A program made the translations under genes and the position numbers. From NCBI GenBank assembly GCA_003342895.1, contig PTFA01000159.1, positions 1,349,233 through 1,413,232 on the forward strand: a stretch of 64,000 bases of DNA, given 5' to 3'. This document shows positions 1-12,239 of this stretch, one piece after another. Origin of the DNA: Casuarius casuarius (Eukaryota > Chordata > Aves > Casuariiformes > Casuariidae). Under the pieces are notes generated by a model. The model saw nothing but the letters and a program-made list of their open reading frames with translations. It did no database searches and was not told the DNA's origin. Numbering within the stretch: position 1 is the first letter of the stretch; each line of letters opens with the position of its first letter.

Positions 1-775
1 GGAACCATTCTGTGCCAGAGAGACTCTCAGGGAGGATCCTCTCAGGGAGGATTTTCTGTAGTGTTTGGAACTGACAGTTATTTGCTTATCTCAGGTTTTT
101 TAGAGTCTTACCCTCAATATGCCAAATCCAGTCTTGATTCTCTTGTTGAGGCTGTCATAATGTTTGTACACAGATTTTTGATTCTACCGTACCTCAGTCT
201 TTGTGGTCAGGAAACAGTCTGTGCTCCATCCAAACCACACAGAGGGTTCTTTACCTGTTTCATGCTAATACCTTGAGGCTGCTTTTTGCCAGCTGGATGA
301 TGATCGTAACCTTGGTAGTAGCAATCCTTACAGGTTTATACCTATCTTTGTATCTTAGGAGATAAAGTATCCTAAGTGAATGACAGTCAGATACGACCTT
401 TTAGGATGCTATAATGTTTACCTGAATAGCTTTTACTTGCTTCGACCTATTTTACATAGTATGGGTCCAGTCTTGCAAGCAATTATTTACATGTGATTTT
501 TTCACATCTGCTTGAAGATGCAGATGTGGATGGCTGGTTCATTAAGAGACAGAGCAATTAAGGTTCTTCAACAAGCACCAAAATATCCCACTTAAAAACA
601 AAAATATAGCAGAGATTTGTGACTTCAAATCAACTTTGCTTATGTTTCACAGTAAAAACTGTAATGTGTAATCTTTCAGTGTCATAGTGGATGTGGTTTA
701 CTATATTCTCTTTAAGCAGTTTCAAGACAAACACTATACTTACTTAATAACTGATTTTCTCCTTTATGTTTTCAG
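1..775 (+). other. NRXN1: NRXN1 intron (3' part), upstream of LNS4 exon
   Basis: AT-rich intronic sequence that ends in a pyrimidine-rich tract and a TTTTCAG acceptor just before the exon at 776. It holds a 13-bp tandem duplication (copies at 25-37 and 40-52, period 15) and two overlapping hairpins at 491-530. No coding signal is seen. The preceding exon, expected to encode the EGF-B repeat, lies outside the window. Confidence 0.85.
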
Positions 776-979
776 AGGCAACAATTTTAAGCTATGATGG
801 AAGTATGTTTATGAAAATACAGCTCCCTGTTGTGATGCATACAGAGGCAGAAGATGTTTCCTTACGGTTCAGGTCTCAGCGAGCTTACGGCATTTTAATG
901 GCAACTACGTCTAGGGAATCTGCGGATACCCTCCGTTTAGAGTTGGATGCAGGACGGGTTAAACTAACGGTCAACCTAG
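776..979 (+). CDS. NRXN1: Neurexin-1 exon: start of LNS4 domain (exon before SS3)
   Basis: This 204-nt exon encodes 67 full codons, from [19 protein letters not shown] to [11 protein letters not shown], with one split codon at each end (phase 1 in, phase 1 out). Neurexin-1-alpha is a presynaptic, single-pass adhesion receptor; this piece starts its fourth laminin/neurexin/sex-hormone-globulin (LNS) domain, just after EGF-B, and is present only in alpha-neurexin. Residues such as [21 protein letters not shown] fit neurexin-1; neurexin-3, as I recall it, has YMKIIMPMV here. The acceptor is TTTTCAG at 769-775 and the donor is GTAACA at 980-985, which lacks the usual G at position +5 and is therefore weak. 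That suits an exon followed by an alternative microexon. Reading past the donor adds about 35 intron-coded residues before a stop, so the open reading frame from 766 to 1086 is not a separate gene. Identity is very secure; the first base could be 776 or 778 (AGAG), and 776 keeps the phase. Confidence 0.97.
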
Positions 980-1944
980 GTAACAAACTCTTCCTCCAAG
1001 AAATTAACATTTTTGTTACATTTTTCTTTTTGCTTGCAAACATTTATGAAACGGCCTGTTTTAACGTTAAAAGTAAATGGAAATGATATATAAACACACA
1101 TCTACGCAACATTTGCATATATACGTACACATATAAATACATGCCCATTATTATACTTTATTATTTTGGTTTTGCATCTCTGTATTCTTTATATAGTCTT
1201 AACATAATCCATCACAATATTTTCATACTATTGTGTATTCTAAAAAGAGAAGACTAGTTCATCAGTGGTATTTTTAGGTTAATTATTTTTCTCCTTTTTG
1301 GAAGCTTGGTCTCTCTCCACAACTTCTCTATGTTAGCAATTCCTCAGTTCAAACATACAGGCAGCAACAACATACATATAGGTCAGTTAATTTTAGCTGC
1401 ATCAATTAATGTATGGTGTGCACGTGTATCAAGGCTTTTCTAGTTTTAACACTGAAAATATTTCAATTAAGTATCATTTCCACTGATGGATTTCTTGGTC
1501 TCCTTTTTTTAGTTGTCAAATCTATAGTAAATCCATCTTCTGTTTTTTAAACAGTTCTGTAGTGGTGTTTTTGTAGTATCAAAAGATAACACAGCCCTTC
1601 AATGCCCAAAGACTGCGGCCCTTAGCAAACAGCCATGCGAACACAGGAGGCACGAGCCCTTTTACAGAAAAAAAATTGTGTTTCCTGGTTTGAAATGTAA
1701 TTGAAAGGATGTTAGGTGATGGTGTGCTCTAGTAAAAATGAAGTTTTAAAGCATTTTTGCCTCACTTCTGATTAAAACCAAGTCAGAACCTGAAAGAGGA
1801 TGTGAGTATATTGAAGAAAATGCATGTTCAGTGAGGTCAATTAAACGATATTTTTTCAAGGCTAATAAATATTTTTATTGTTCTCCTCATAGGTAAAATT
1901 TCCAGCGAGCATGGAAAAGCCCCCAGTACTCCCCACTTCCTAAA

Positions 1945-2145
1945 AACCTCGATCGCTGAGTGCTCACTTAGACTGGGGCAGGGACAGCAGGTCTCGGGGA
2001 AGGGAACCGGGGGGCTCCCTGCTCCCTCCTCTCTCGCAGGTCCCGCTAGCGGCCAGCCAGGCTCATAGCGTGCTGCCGCCGCACAGGCAGCGCCCGGCCC
2101 CGCGGGGCCGCCCGCAGGCAAGCTTTCTGTGAAAGGGGACGTGCG
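1945..2145. promoter_or_regulatory. Isolated CpG-rich patch inside intron
   Basis: By eye about 18 CpG dinucleotides fall within 200 bp, in a window where CpG is otherwise rare. GC content rises sharply between AT-rich flanks. The core is a perfect 16-bp GC palindrome, CGGCCCCGCGGGGCCG, at 2095-2110. Possible explanations are an internal promoter or CpG island, a GC-rich inserted fragment, or a conserved element. There is no clear TATA box, ORF or repeat signature to decide between them. Confidence 0.45.
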
Positions 2146-3017
2146 AGTGCTGCTCCTTGGCTGTTTGCAACCACTTTTCTGATGCGGTTGACGACACATG
2201 ACAAACTCAGCTATATGGAAACAAAATCTAGGTTTCACGTTATATATGTTCCTCAAAGGTATGAAACGGTAGTGTCCACACAAATCGAATAGCGTTGCAA
2301 ATAATTTTTTCAGTAATAAATGCAGATAGCCTAGCACGATATCCTGTTACAGATCAGGTCCTTCTTTTTATATACAGAATACCACTCTCTTGTCATGTTT
2401 TGCCTACTTCTGTAGCTCAGGGAAGTAAAGAAATCCACGCCTCAGCAATACTGTTTATTTCCCCCACCTACCAAAATTTTGAAAGTCAGGCCAGGAGGTA
2501 ACCTGAAAAGAGACAGCATTTTCCAATTATCAGTGTTTCTAAAGGTATTAGTAGTTCCTCTGTGTTAACGTAGCTTTAAGGATAGTCAGTGTTCTTATAC
2601 TAATTCTGTACTTGAAAAAAACGTGAAAGCAGCCAACCCTATTTATCAGCCTAGGAAATGTGCTTTGTGTTTTGCTGTTTCCTTTTCGAAGACCAGCCTT
2701 TGAGGTATACTATACGAGAGCAGTCCAAGATGTCTGATTGTAGCCCGGTTTGCTCTATGACCCATCGTGACGGAGCACTTTCTAATTGCTTTGAGAGAAA
2801 TTACCTGTTCTTTCACAGATGGGGAGAAAGTTGCAACCTGCCTCAATTAAGCATCTTTGACATTTAATCCTAATTTTTCACTTAGATTTGTCACCATGTA
2901 GCTTTGTTTGAAATTGGCCATTTTTACCCTATTTGTCGTTTCTATTTATAAAGATTTATCGCAGTATATCTGGGTTATAACAGTATGTAAAGACTGATGA
3001 TATGGAGTGGCCATATT

Positions 3018-3023
3018 TGCATG
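3018..3023 (+). promoter_or_regulatory. TGCATG (RBFOX-type) splicing motif upstream of SS3
   Basis: A single TGCATG hexamer sits 100 nt before the SS3 microexon. RBFOX proteins bind UGCAUG in RNA, and upstream sites often favour skipping. A hexamer alone is weak evidence. Confidence 0.3.
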
Positions 3024-3122
3024 TGTCTGTCCCCGGAAGGGTGGACTGTGATTTTATTGGATGTCTGCAGCTATTACCTTGAAGGATAAATTTTCATTTT
3101 TCATCTATTCTTCCCCATCTAG

Positions 3123-3149
3123 ACTGTATCAGGATTAACTGTAATTCCA
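3123..3149 (+). CDS. NRXN1: Neurexin-1 SS3 microexon (27 nt, alternative)
   Basis: This 27-nt cassette exon is alternative splice site 3 (SS3) in the LNS4 domain. Joined to the last base of the exon ending at 979 and the first two of the exon at 27500, it reads DCIRINCNSS; when skipped, the same junction reads a single G, so the net insert is nine residues. It is flanked by TTCCCCATCTAG and a consensus donor GTAAGT at 3150-3155. Phase 1-1 and a length divisible by three keep both isoforms in frame. The insert brings two cysteines and an Asn-Ser-Ser glycosylation sequon whose last serine codon spans the junction. In mammals the SS3 insert is the same as far as I recall. The long intron downstream (24 kb) and the weak acceptor of the next exon fit regulated splicing. 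Found by matching the expected peptide, so the identity is strong. Confidence 0.95.
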
Positions 3150-3260
3150 GTAAGTGCCTATTCAAACTTTTTAAAATGTTATTCCACCATTATGAAATAT
3201 GCAACCTAGATGAAAAAGATTGTGGACAGCTTGCAAGCGCTTGATAATTTATTAGTGAAA

Positions 3261-3298
3261 TGTGATGATTAATTATTTTTGTGTAAAAAATCATCATA
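3261..3298 (+). repeat. Inverted repeat downstream of SS3 microexon
   Basis: TGATGATT at 3263-3270 pairs with AATCATCA at 3289-3296; one G-T and one T-A pair extend the stem outward. The loop is 18 nt. It starts about 110 nt after the SS3 donor, close enough to affect splicing, but the stem is AT-rich and short. Confidence 0.4.
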
Positions 3299-6200
3299 TA
3301 CTCTAGTGTATATTTTTTGTCCTTCCTGTATGGTATAACTTTTAACTAGAGTATTAGAAGGAAGGAATCTACGGATTCTGAATATGCAGAAAGGAAATGA
3401 TATTGTACCTACCAGTAGTACTGAATTATTCTGGCTGGGTTATTTTATTGACCGTAGCTATAGGAGTTTTGAACCAGCATTTCTGATAAGCTGCCACATC
3501 TTTTCCCCCTTGTCCTCCCTATAGTTTTCTTGACATTTTACCTCCAACCTGTGGTTAGAGTCTCTGAGCATAATTGTTCGTACTACAATAATTTCTATTT
3601 TATAATCCTCCTAGGCAATTAACTCTCTTTGCTGGCTGCTTACAGCACAATTGGTTTTGTTAAACCCTTGTTTTATGGGGATGTAATATATTACGTTATG
3701 GACACTATTATTAAGTCTGAGGAAAAACTGTATTTCTATGATGATTTTTTACACTCTAATCACGTAAGAACCCTTAAATTGAACAATTTTTCTCTGTGAT
3801 ATGCATGTTTATGAAACAGAGGGAAACAGTTGCCAGATGAATGGACTAAATTTTAACTTCTCTGATATTATTTGGATTAAGAGGCTATATTCTGAAAGGA
3901 GAAAAAGGACTGTGATTTTATTTTGAGTCTATGGATTTCCTGAATGGTGTCAACAAAAGTATCGATAGTAAGTATGGTAGATTTTAGTTTTGGGTTGGTT
4001 TTTTTTCCCCTTCCTACCGGAGTTTGCAGGCCAGATGATTAGCTTTATGAAAATACAAAGAAAGCTAAGCAACAAATGATGTAGGTATACTTTATGGTAG
4101 TAATAACTGCCCATAAGTCATTAAAATAACCTTCCATAATAATTTTATTGTCCATGAAGAAAAACTTGGAGCTGCAGTACTTTATAATGTGTCATCTGCT
4201 AATAGATTTTGCAGTGAAAAACTTCACAGGAGCAAAAATATGGTATTCCTATTAAAAAGCAAAATTTTCTTGGGGTGAGTGTGTAATCTAAACCATATTT
4301 AAATCTGGACAGATTTTTCAATAGTGTAAAGTAAATGCTTGCATGCACCAAAGCATAAAGATAGCTTTCCCATTAATAAGAAAATTTTAAATTCTTTCAG
4401 TTATTAAAGCACATATTTCTACTAATGTCTGTTGTCAAAAATGCAAAAGATCATGAAAAATCTTAGAAAAAGCATATTGGTCTCCATTATTGATAGGCCA
4501 TTTCTTTTTCCTGAGTAAGTCCCAATTAGAAAATTTTCAACTATGACACAAGCAGCTTTTAGGGTAGAAATGTAATGACTTTGGTACTGACAAATACCTT
4601 TTTCTCTAAAAAAAAAGAGTATTTTTTTCTTAATTTCCTGAAAGACATAGAAAATCCCTCTGAGAAGGGAATTACTAACATAGGAAAAAAATAGGTAATA
4701 AAGCCATAATACAGCAGATGTTTTGTTCTTTTCATCTCTTTTGGACAAAATTAGGTGTTACAAAAATAAATTAAAATGATTTCTAGATTCCATTATCATG
4801 TCAGTTTTGGATCAAAGAGGACTTGCAAGTACAGAGTGAGTAATAAGCCTCCAATCTGAGGACTGCACACAGCAGGAATGTGTTTACTGAGTATTGCATT
4901 AGGAGTTTTTAATTCTTCTTGATCTCATACAGAAGCATCATAACCTCTGTACAAAGTATCCTTGGTATCAAACACTCTTATTTTCTTTACAGTTTGTTTA
5001 TAGCCTCCTTGTTATTAGAAGTGAACTTTCATAATTAGTTTCATCTCCTCTTTGTTATTTGTGTACTGAACAGAGTTTTGTGCGCTTTCAGTACCTATCA
5101 TGGTAAGTACTACAATGCTTACTTATCAGCACTCACTATAGTTTTTCAAAAACCAGACAACATTTCATGAACAGCTTGTGTTTTAATTTTTATCTTATGA
5201 TGAACTATTGTTTTTAGTAGTCCTTAGAAGATGCTCGCCTGCTAGACAGCATAATGGATTTTAGTGGAACACTGAGAATTAGTTTCAAAGCAGCAGCGTC
5301 CTGACCTTGAGCCTCAATTTGCTAAATAATACAGTGATTCAGTGTCTGTCCTTCTGGGTCTTGTAGTCTACTGAGAGCTGGAGCTGGATGTGTAGCAATC
5401 CTGTTTTTATGCTGTTAAAACTAAATGTTGTTTTCATGTTGAGGAAAACTGTTTTCAGTTTTTCCCAAGTTTCTGTTGCTTAAAAATCAGGCTTCTTAAT
5501 GTATTTTCACTGTTTGGACTGAAATACTATTTATTATAAATAGACTAGCAACAGAGTTAAGGTCAGGTTAAAATTACCTAGTTTGAATTTGGAGAGATGT
5601 TTTAAAAAAGATAGAAAGAAACATATGCAGAAGTTGTTTTTTTGACTGGGAGGAGAAAAGGAAAATATGAATGCAAGCACCTTATTTCCTACAGTGACTT
5701 GCAATCATAGTGAATAAAATGCTGCACCTCCTCTTCCTATTTTCCCTTAAACACAGCCTGAAACCTGTCCGTTGCTCGCTGCAGATTAAGTGACCGGCAC
5801 TGTTCGCTGGTCAGAGCTGGGACTGTGTTGGCAATTTGTTCTATGCTTTGTCATGACTTCACCTTTAACTAGTGTCCTGTGCTGCAGAAGAGTTAGTGTT
5901 TTGTGATCTTTGTTTGAAATAGATTTTTCTTAAGTTTCAAGTTGTTAATCAGGTTGCTACTGAGCTTTTATCTAGTCAAGAATACTATGGAGAGTGTTCA
6001 CTTCATGCCATTTTTATGGAACCGAAAGGCTTCGTTGCTGTGTTGAGAGATGGCTTTTCAGTTGCATTCTCTATAAATGATAACAGGGTGACATACTAAT
6101 GTCAGACTATTTCTGTTTTGTGTTAGGTTAGTAAATTGGCATGTTTATATGGCCATACACCACTAGAAGTTCCTTCCTATGTTAATCAGAAAATATCGTG

Positions 6201-6701
6201 GCTGAAATGTTGTTTTTATACACCCTTAAATCATGTCAGTATGTTCTTCCGACCCGCAAATTCACAAAATCAAATTGTCTGTCAGACAAGTGAAATAAAT
6301 GATCCTTTCATACTGCAGATACACTTTGGTCAATGTTGAGATTAACATCAGGAGAAAGGGGCAAGTGTATATTATGAGTGAAAATGTCTACTATCATTTC
6401 GATCTTAGTTTTCATAAACTCAGGGATTCACTCAAAAATGAGAGCGACCTAAGAGATGTTGGTTGATGAGATGAGTCCTTCATGCGCACGATTGCTTGTC
6501 ATTAGCATTCTGTAAAAGGAACTGTGTATAAGCCGATTGCTATATGGCTCTTTACATATTGTATACGAAACTGGTGAGCTAATCCTTAAGAGTTGCCTAA
6601 GGAGACATGTTCAAAATGGATTACATTTCTCCCTTGTAGAGAGTGAAGTCATTTATGTGCAAGTTTGGGAGAGACAGACTTCGCTTAAATCGCTGGTTCT
6701 T

Positions 6702-6718
6702 AAAAAAAAAAAAAAAAA
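6702..6718. repeat. Poly-A run
   Basis: Homopolymer of about 16 A in the long intron. No retroposed gene body or target-site duplication is recognisable upstream of it. Confidence 0.8.
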
Positions 6719-7829
6719 TCAAATCTTAAGTGGACTTTATTACACCTAATGCAATGCTCACCTTTCTCTTTTTTTGCATAACAGAACAGGAAATAGGCTT
6801 AAGGAGAGCGTGTACTATTTTTGTACTATTTTAAGATTAAATTCATCAGTTGCTATGTAATCAAAATAACCTTGAAGTCACTTCCTATTTTGACTATGAC
6901 TTGATCCATCCTAAATGATACTGAGGTTTGCATGGTTTCTAAGTATTAAAATTATAGAATCATAATTTATGCTTTACAGTCCACAATTAAAAGACCTGTG
7001 CATCATGTGGAATTGAATGGGATTTTTTCCAAATCTCTCTTTACAGACAGAATTTCACCCCATAAAACTTATATGACAGGTATATAATAGACTTTGGATG
7101 ACTAGTGAACAAACACAGGTGTGCTATATTTCCATATTTTCACTGCTGCTATGGTAAGAGCTACTATTTTGACTTAATTTAAATTCATTTTTTTCCATTT
7201 TAATGCTTCCAAAACACTAGCATCTGAAAACTTCCAGGCACCTGCAACTTTAGAGTGTCCCAATATCTTTTGCTTTGCTGTCATTCCTGAAAAATGAACT
7301 GCCTACATTATTTTTATATTAGTCAGCAGAGTAGGATCTTAAAAACTTAGGATTTTTTTTTAATTGTTACATAATACACATAAATAATGATAATCATACT
7401 GTTAACTGGGAAATGACTGGTTCTCATTGGATTCTGAAAGAATCAGAAACACTTTAATATAAAAAGATATGGAATAATGTTTTTCTTCTGTTGAATATTG
7501 CTCAGCAAGACACATGCAAAGATTTCTCAACTAGTTCTTCCACTGAAACTCACAATTATACTCAAATGTAGGACTACCATAAAACGTGACCAAGAATTGG
7601 CAGTGCTAGGAAGCAGGGAGCAGCGAGTACTCTCATGGCAATACCCATGTAAGCAATTCCCTGGGAAACGTACCAATCTGTGTACGGACCTTCTATAGAG
7701 GACCACCCGTCCAAATTAGGAACAATTTCCTTGGCTTTGAGGCTTTGCTGTGTGCCCCTTTAATATTCACTTTTTATATTTGTGTGCATCCCTGCTTCTG
7801 TGTCTTCCTAGTTCTTCATCCATTCCCTG

Positions 7830-7945
7830 TATCCTTTGTTTTTCCTTCTCCTTCATTTTGCTTTTTTCTCTCTCCATTTCATTTCCCTGTTTTTTCTCTC
7901 AATCTTTTTTCTCTTTTCATTTTTTGTGTCTCCATCTTTTTATAC
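7830..7945 (+). repeat. Long polypyrimidine (C/T-rich) tract
   Basis: More than 110 nt of almost pure T/C with short CTCT and CCTT runs on the + strand. In the transcript this is a potential binding platform for PTB-type proteins, and in DNA it is strand-asymmetric. The apparent ORFs here (Phe/Ser/Leu-rich) simply reflect the composition. Confidence 0.6.
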
Positions 7946-10900
7946 TTAGATATTCTACAGATGTGCAAATTACAGATGAGTAAATTATTCTGTATGGAAT
8001 GTGTAATACCTATTACTGAAGCATTTTTTCTTGTCACAGCATCCTACAAATCCAGAGCCTGACAAGGAGCTATGTCAGATTATCAGTAAATAGCAGGAGA
8101 ATTTAATGTGTTGAAGAACCCAACAATGGTGTTCAATTACAGTATATTTTCAGCCTGCATTATAGGTTTTAAGCAGTAGGAAAATGTAAATGAAAACCAT
8201 ATATCCTTTTGAAAGCTACTGCTTATAAGAATGCATTTGCTTGCAAAGTCTAGAGTCTTCAGCTATGGTCTGATGGATATTGCAAAATCTACTGTGATGA
8301 TCAAACTACTAACAAATATCCATGTATTAACTTCTCACTACCTGCTGGAAAGAATGACTAGAATATGTAATTTGCCCCTTTTTTGTTGTCTTTGGCAATA
8401 GAAAATCATTAAAATGATACAATGCTGTAGGTTCCCAATACATTTAAGTTTTTGTAATTGGTCTGGCTTCTATGCAGTGGCTTTAAATTGTATCAGATGG
8501 TTTTTATCTTTGTTTCTCATTCAGTATGGCTGACAGCCTGTTAGAAATATGCAAAAAAGCTTCACAATGGAGGACATGCAGCAAATCAGCATGGTACTTA
8601 CTGAGAGTTCAGTCTGAATTCTGGGGCATGATACTTGAAATAATTATTTGAAAGCTTTGGCTAAACTTTGTAGATTTAGATTGTCGGGGTCATTGAATTC
8701 CTTCTCAATCAGCAGTATCTTTTAAACACCATTTTCCAACCACATGATTTCCTGAAGACCAGAATCTGCTACTGTACAACAAAACTGAAAGCATACACAG
8801 GGCTTTTCAACCACTTACAACCCGCTACTCACTAATGGAAAACATCACGTGAATGTAAGCAAAGGAAACAGGTTAAAACACAAATGAAAAAGGGAATTCA
8901 GCTACTTTACTCCTATGATCTGTCTCAGTGGAGACCTGTTGTGCTGGATCTGTACTAATACTGTCCTATAAACAGTTTCAGGCACTGTGTTGTGAAGTAA
9001 GGATGAAAGCACACATAACAGTATGGTTGGAGGAGTGCATGAGGGCCTTGGTCCTGAGACAAAGTATATGTCTTCATGTCATCCACATACAAAAAAGGCA
9101 TTTTAATCTCTAGTTCAAACAGTGAACCTAGAGGTATTCGTACAATCGTTTGGACTGATTCTGATAGCTAAACAGCCAGTAAGCGCAAGGAACACATCTT
9201 ATATGATCTCTTAGCTGTAACTCATTCCATGCTTTATGCATTGTCCATCTTAGACAAAGTCGAGCAGTCACAATTCACCTTTCAAATTTGTATGGAAAGA
9301 ATCTAGAAGTTCTCCTTTGGTCAGGGATAGCTGCATGGGAACAGTACAGATGCATTTAGGACACACTCAAATAACAGTTTTAGCATGCTAGGAAAAAAAA
9401 CTTAGGTTTGAAAGCAAAATTGTCTGTATAAACGTAGTCAGGAGGACTAAAACAGTTATGGGACAGCCCTTCACTTGTTCTGTACGGCCAAAGAAGCCAA
9501 TTAGGAGAGCTCCTGTCTGATTTCTTGTTTGCCATTAAAAACTGAGTGAGGAGAAGAGATTGATGCTGCACAGGTTATGCCATGTAAGCCCATCATATTA
9601 ACTTGCTTACTGGAGATATGATGGCAGACCCTTTCCTTTCTTCCTACTCTCTGCACGCCTGCCTTCTGTGGAGAGAAATAGTAGCTGTTTCCCTTCATGT
9701 GCAGCATGCTTCTGCTCCCTGGGAGCACTTAGGGCAAGGACTATGCCTTGACCTGCCAAATAAGAAGTCTTTCATTTCTGTACAAATGAGAAAAAAACAG
9801 TCATTGTGCTTTCCCTCCCATTATTTAGGATCTGTGTTTTTTGTTTTAAGGTTGACTTTTCTATAAGTATGAAAAGCACATAGCATTTATTTTTAGAATT
9901 CTCCCTAGCACTCGTGGGCTTGGGAGTTCTGCACAGATAGTTCAAAATAAAGTGTTTTGGGAAAGCGCTGACATGTGTAAGAACCTCAACTAAATATACT
10001 AAAAGTCATAAATATTCAGTAGGCTTTTCCCAGATACTGATACATGTTAACACTCAAAAATATTTCTGAAAAAGTCATCTCTGTTGATTCGTCGAAGGGT
10101 AGGAAAGACTCAGCTGAGAATGTAAAGAAAACTGGCAGCGCCATGGCCGACTGGTTCTCAGTGGCTCAGCATAGCGCTCTCTGTGCTGCAGAATTTCACC
10201 TGTCATTTAAAAAGTTTAAGATTGACGTTTACTTAAAGGGGTGCTCTTCTAGTCCTCTTCCAGTCTGCTGGGCCTGCTCTCGCATTGCCCAGTGCTTTGC
10301 TGCCAGCACAATTATTCAAACATCCATATGGTGAATTGGAGGCTAATGTTGCATGTCTGTAATGGGGTTGTTGATACCGCTGGTGAGACACCTGTCAGTT
10401 CCCCTGTGGTTCTGCTAGAGGAGAAGGCGTAGCTTCACAGAAGCAAACTTGACCTTCATAGCTGGGGGGGGGAGGGGATGAGAATTATGATGCTAACCTA
10501 CAAAACAAAAATTCAAACCTTCATTACAATGTGTTTTAGGTTTGCTGGCTGACCATTTGAGGGTCTTTCAAATTCACTTTCTTCTAGCTAATAAAGCATT
10601 CAAGGCCTCAGCGTATCACTTCTTCCTGGCCTGTCTGAAGGACAGCAATAACGTTTATTTCCTGGCTTCCATTCTGTTTGCTGCTTAGCAAGCCCTGGTC
10701 TATGTTTGCTTTTCCCTTAGCTAGAAGAAAGGGAAATTGGCATTAGTCCTCTGGCAGATTGTCAATAAAATATCACTTCAAGTTTTCTCACTAGAAAATA
10801 GATGTTTTTCTTTTTGTGTGTGTGATTCCTTCCTTTCTTCTCCCTCTTTTCATCCATCTGCTTTTTCTCCTTTTAAGTCCCAAATATGGAACTGACTGGA

Positions 10901-12070
10901 CCGGGGCCTCAGTTATCAAACATATAAATAATAGTGGCATATCTGTAGCTTTCTCGGGCTACAGTGCTGTGCTCTGCAATAGCTAGAGACACTCAGTAAA
11001 ACAAGGCAACAGTAAAAACTTGAATATATAGTTATTGAAGTGAATTTGAAAATTCATACAATAAGGATAGTCACCCTAATCATGACAAGGTCAAAAAACG
11101 TTAGTTTTATAATTGGATGTACACTTGCTTTTTAATGCTACCACAGAAATGTTCTCAAAAAAGTTTTATAAAAAGTAGGAGACTTCCCAGTTGTGGTATT
11201 TCAGTATCATCTGACTAATTCTAAGCTTTTCTGTACCATTCAATTTTGTAAGGCCAGGCATAGATAGTTTTCCATTTAATGTATATATGTAAGGCTATGT
11301 GAGTCAGGTTCATGCTGTGGGTATGTATCAGCCGTCTATTTGAGAATTGGTATGCCTCCAAAATATTATTAGCTGAGCCCAAGGGCATGGCCTAAAGTTG
11401 ACTGAAGTTGTTCCCTCAGAACTGTCAACCTGAACTCTTAGGGGGGATGAGGAAGAGGTCCCCGAAATACTAAAAATGAAAAGAGGATTCCTGGAGGATA
11501 AGAAAGCAAAGATTGCTGCAAGCATGCAACAGCCTGTTTTAGCAATAGGGACAAAACAGCCTCCAGGATATGCCAAATCTATAAAAATAGATTGTCTTGA
11601 ATTAATACATGCAGATTTATATGAAATGAAATGAAATTGTGTGTTTAGCTCATACTGGTCCTATCCAGATCTTTCATAAAAGGGCTTTGCAGAAGTAGAC
11701 TGGACCTTTCTACTTTTTTAATAAGAAGAAAGAGTGCAAAACAAATTTTTAATGGATAGTAGATCCTAAATTTCTCTTATTCTGTTTTTGTGATTTTTCT
11801 TATTCAGCTTCTGAAACGCAAGATGACTTAATCACAGGACTGGTGATTTAAATTAGCCTCACAATTTCTTTTTTTTCATGCCACAGACTGGCTATTATAA
11901 TGTTATCTTGTAGGGGTATTGAAGAATGATGTTCTCATCAGTAGTAGCATAGCAATTGAATACTGTTTTCTTCTGGAGAAGAATATGTACAAGCTTATGT
12001 AATGTCATTCTTATGCTAGTAAACTGGGCTATAATGGCAATCATTTCACAATAAAGCTTTGTTCCCAATA

Positions 12071-12127
12071 GGAGCCACATAACTGCTTCCTTATTATCTC
12101 TTCTTGATTATGACTTTAACAAATTAT
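12071..12127 (+). repeat. 57-bp direct duplication, copy 1
   Basis: This block matches 14733-14789 over 57 bp with about four mismatches. It is a local dispersed duplication of 2,662 bp spacing, not a repeat family that I recognise. Copy 1 lies about 110 bp before the LINE fossil. Confidence 0.8.
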
Positions 12128-12239
12128 GATTGGGAGAAGAGGAGGAGCACTGAGATGATAGTGCTTGCAGATGCAATAATGTTACGTAGGAAAACCAAGT
12201 GAAATGTAGCATGTAAAGTTTGGAAGGGTTTCATAATGC

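Larger units (their letters stand above)
980..3122 (+). other. NRXN1: NRXN1 intron between LNS4 exon and SS3 microexon
   Basis: A 2,143-bp intron running from a weak donor (GTAACA) to a good pyrimidine-rich acceptor (TTCTTCCCCATCTAG). It is AT-rich except for an abrupt CpG-rich patch at 1945-2145. A TGCATG motif, the RBFOX binding site, lies about 100 nt before the microexon. The 166-codon minus-strand frame at 1837-2337 overlaps the CpG patch and has no recognisable domain; I treat it as chance. Confidence 0.85.

Noticed and set aside
6702..6718. Poly-A run as the tail of a processed pseudogene
   Set aside because: No upstream coding-like sequence or target-site duplication is recognisable.
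7745..8062. Phe/Ser-rich ORFs as a membrane protein
   Set aside because: The composition is an artefact of the polypyrimidine tract; two frames give equally hydrophobic products.
10463..10476. G-rich run GGGGGGGGGAGGGG as a possible G-quadruplex
   Set aside because: Only two G tracts are present close together, so a standard four-tract quadruplex motif is not met.
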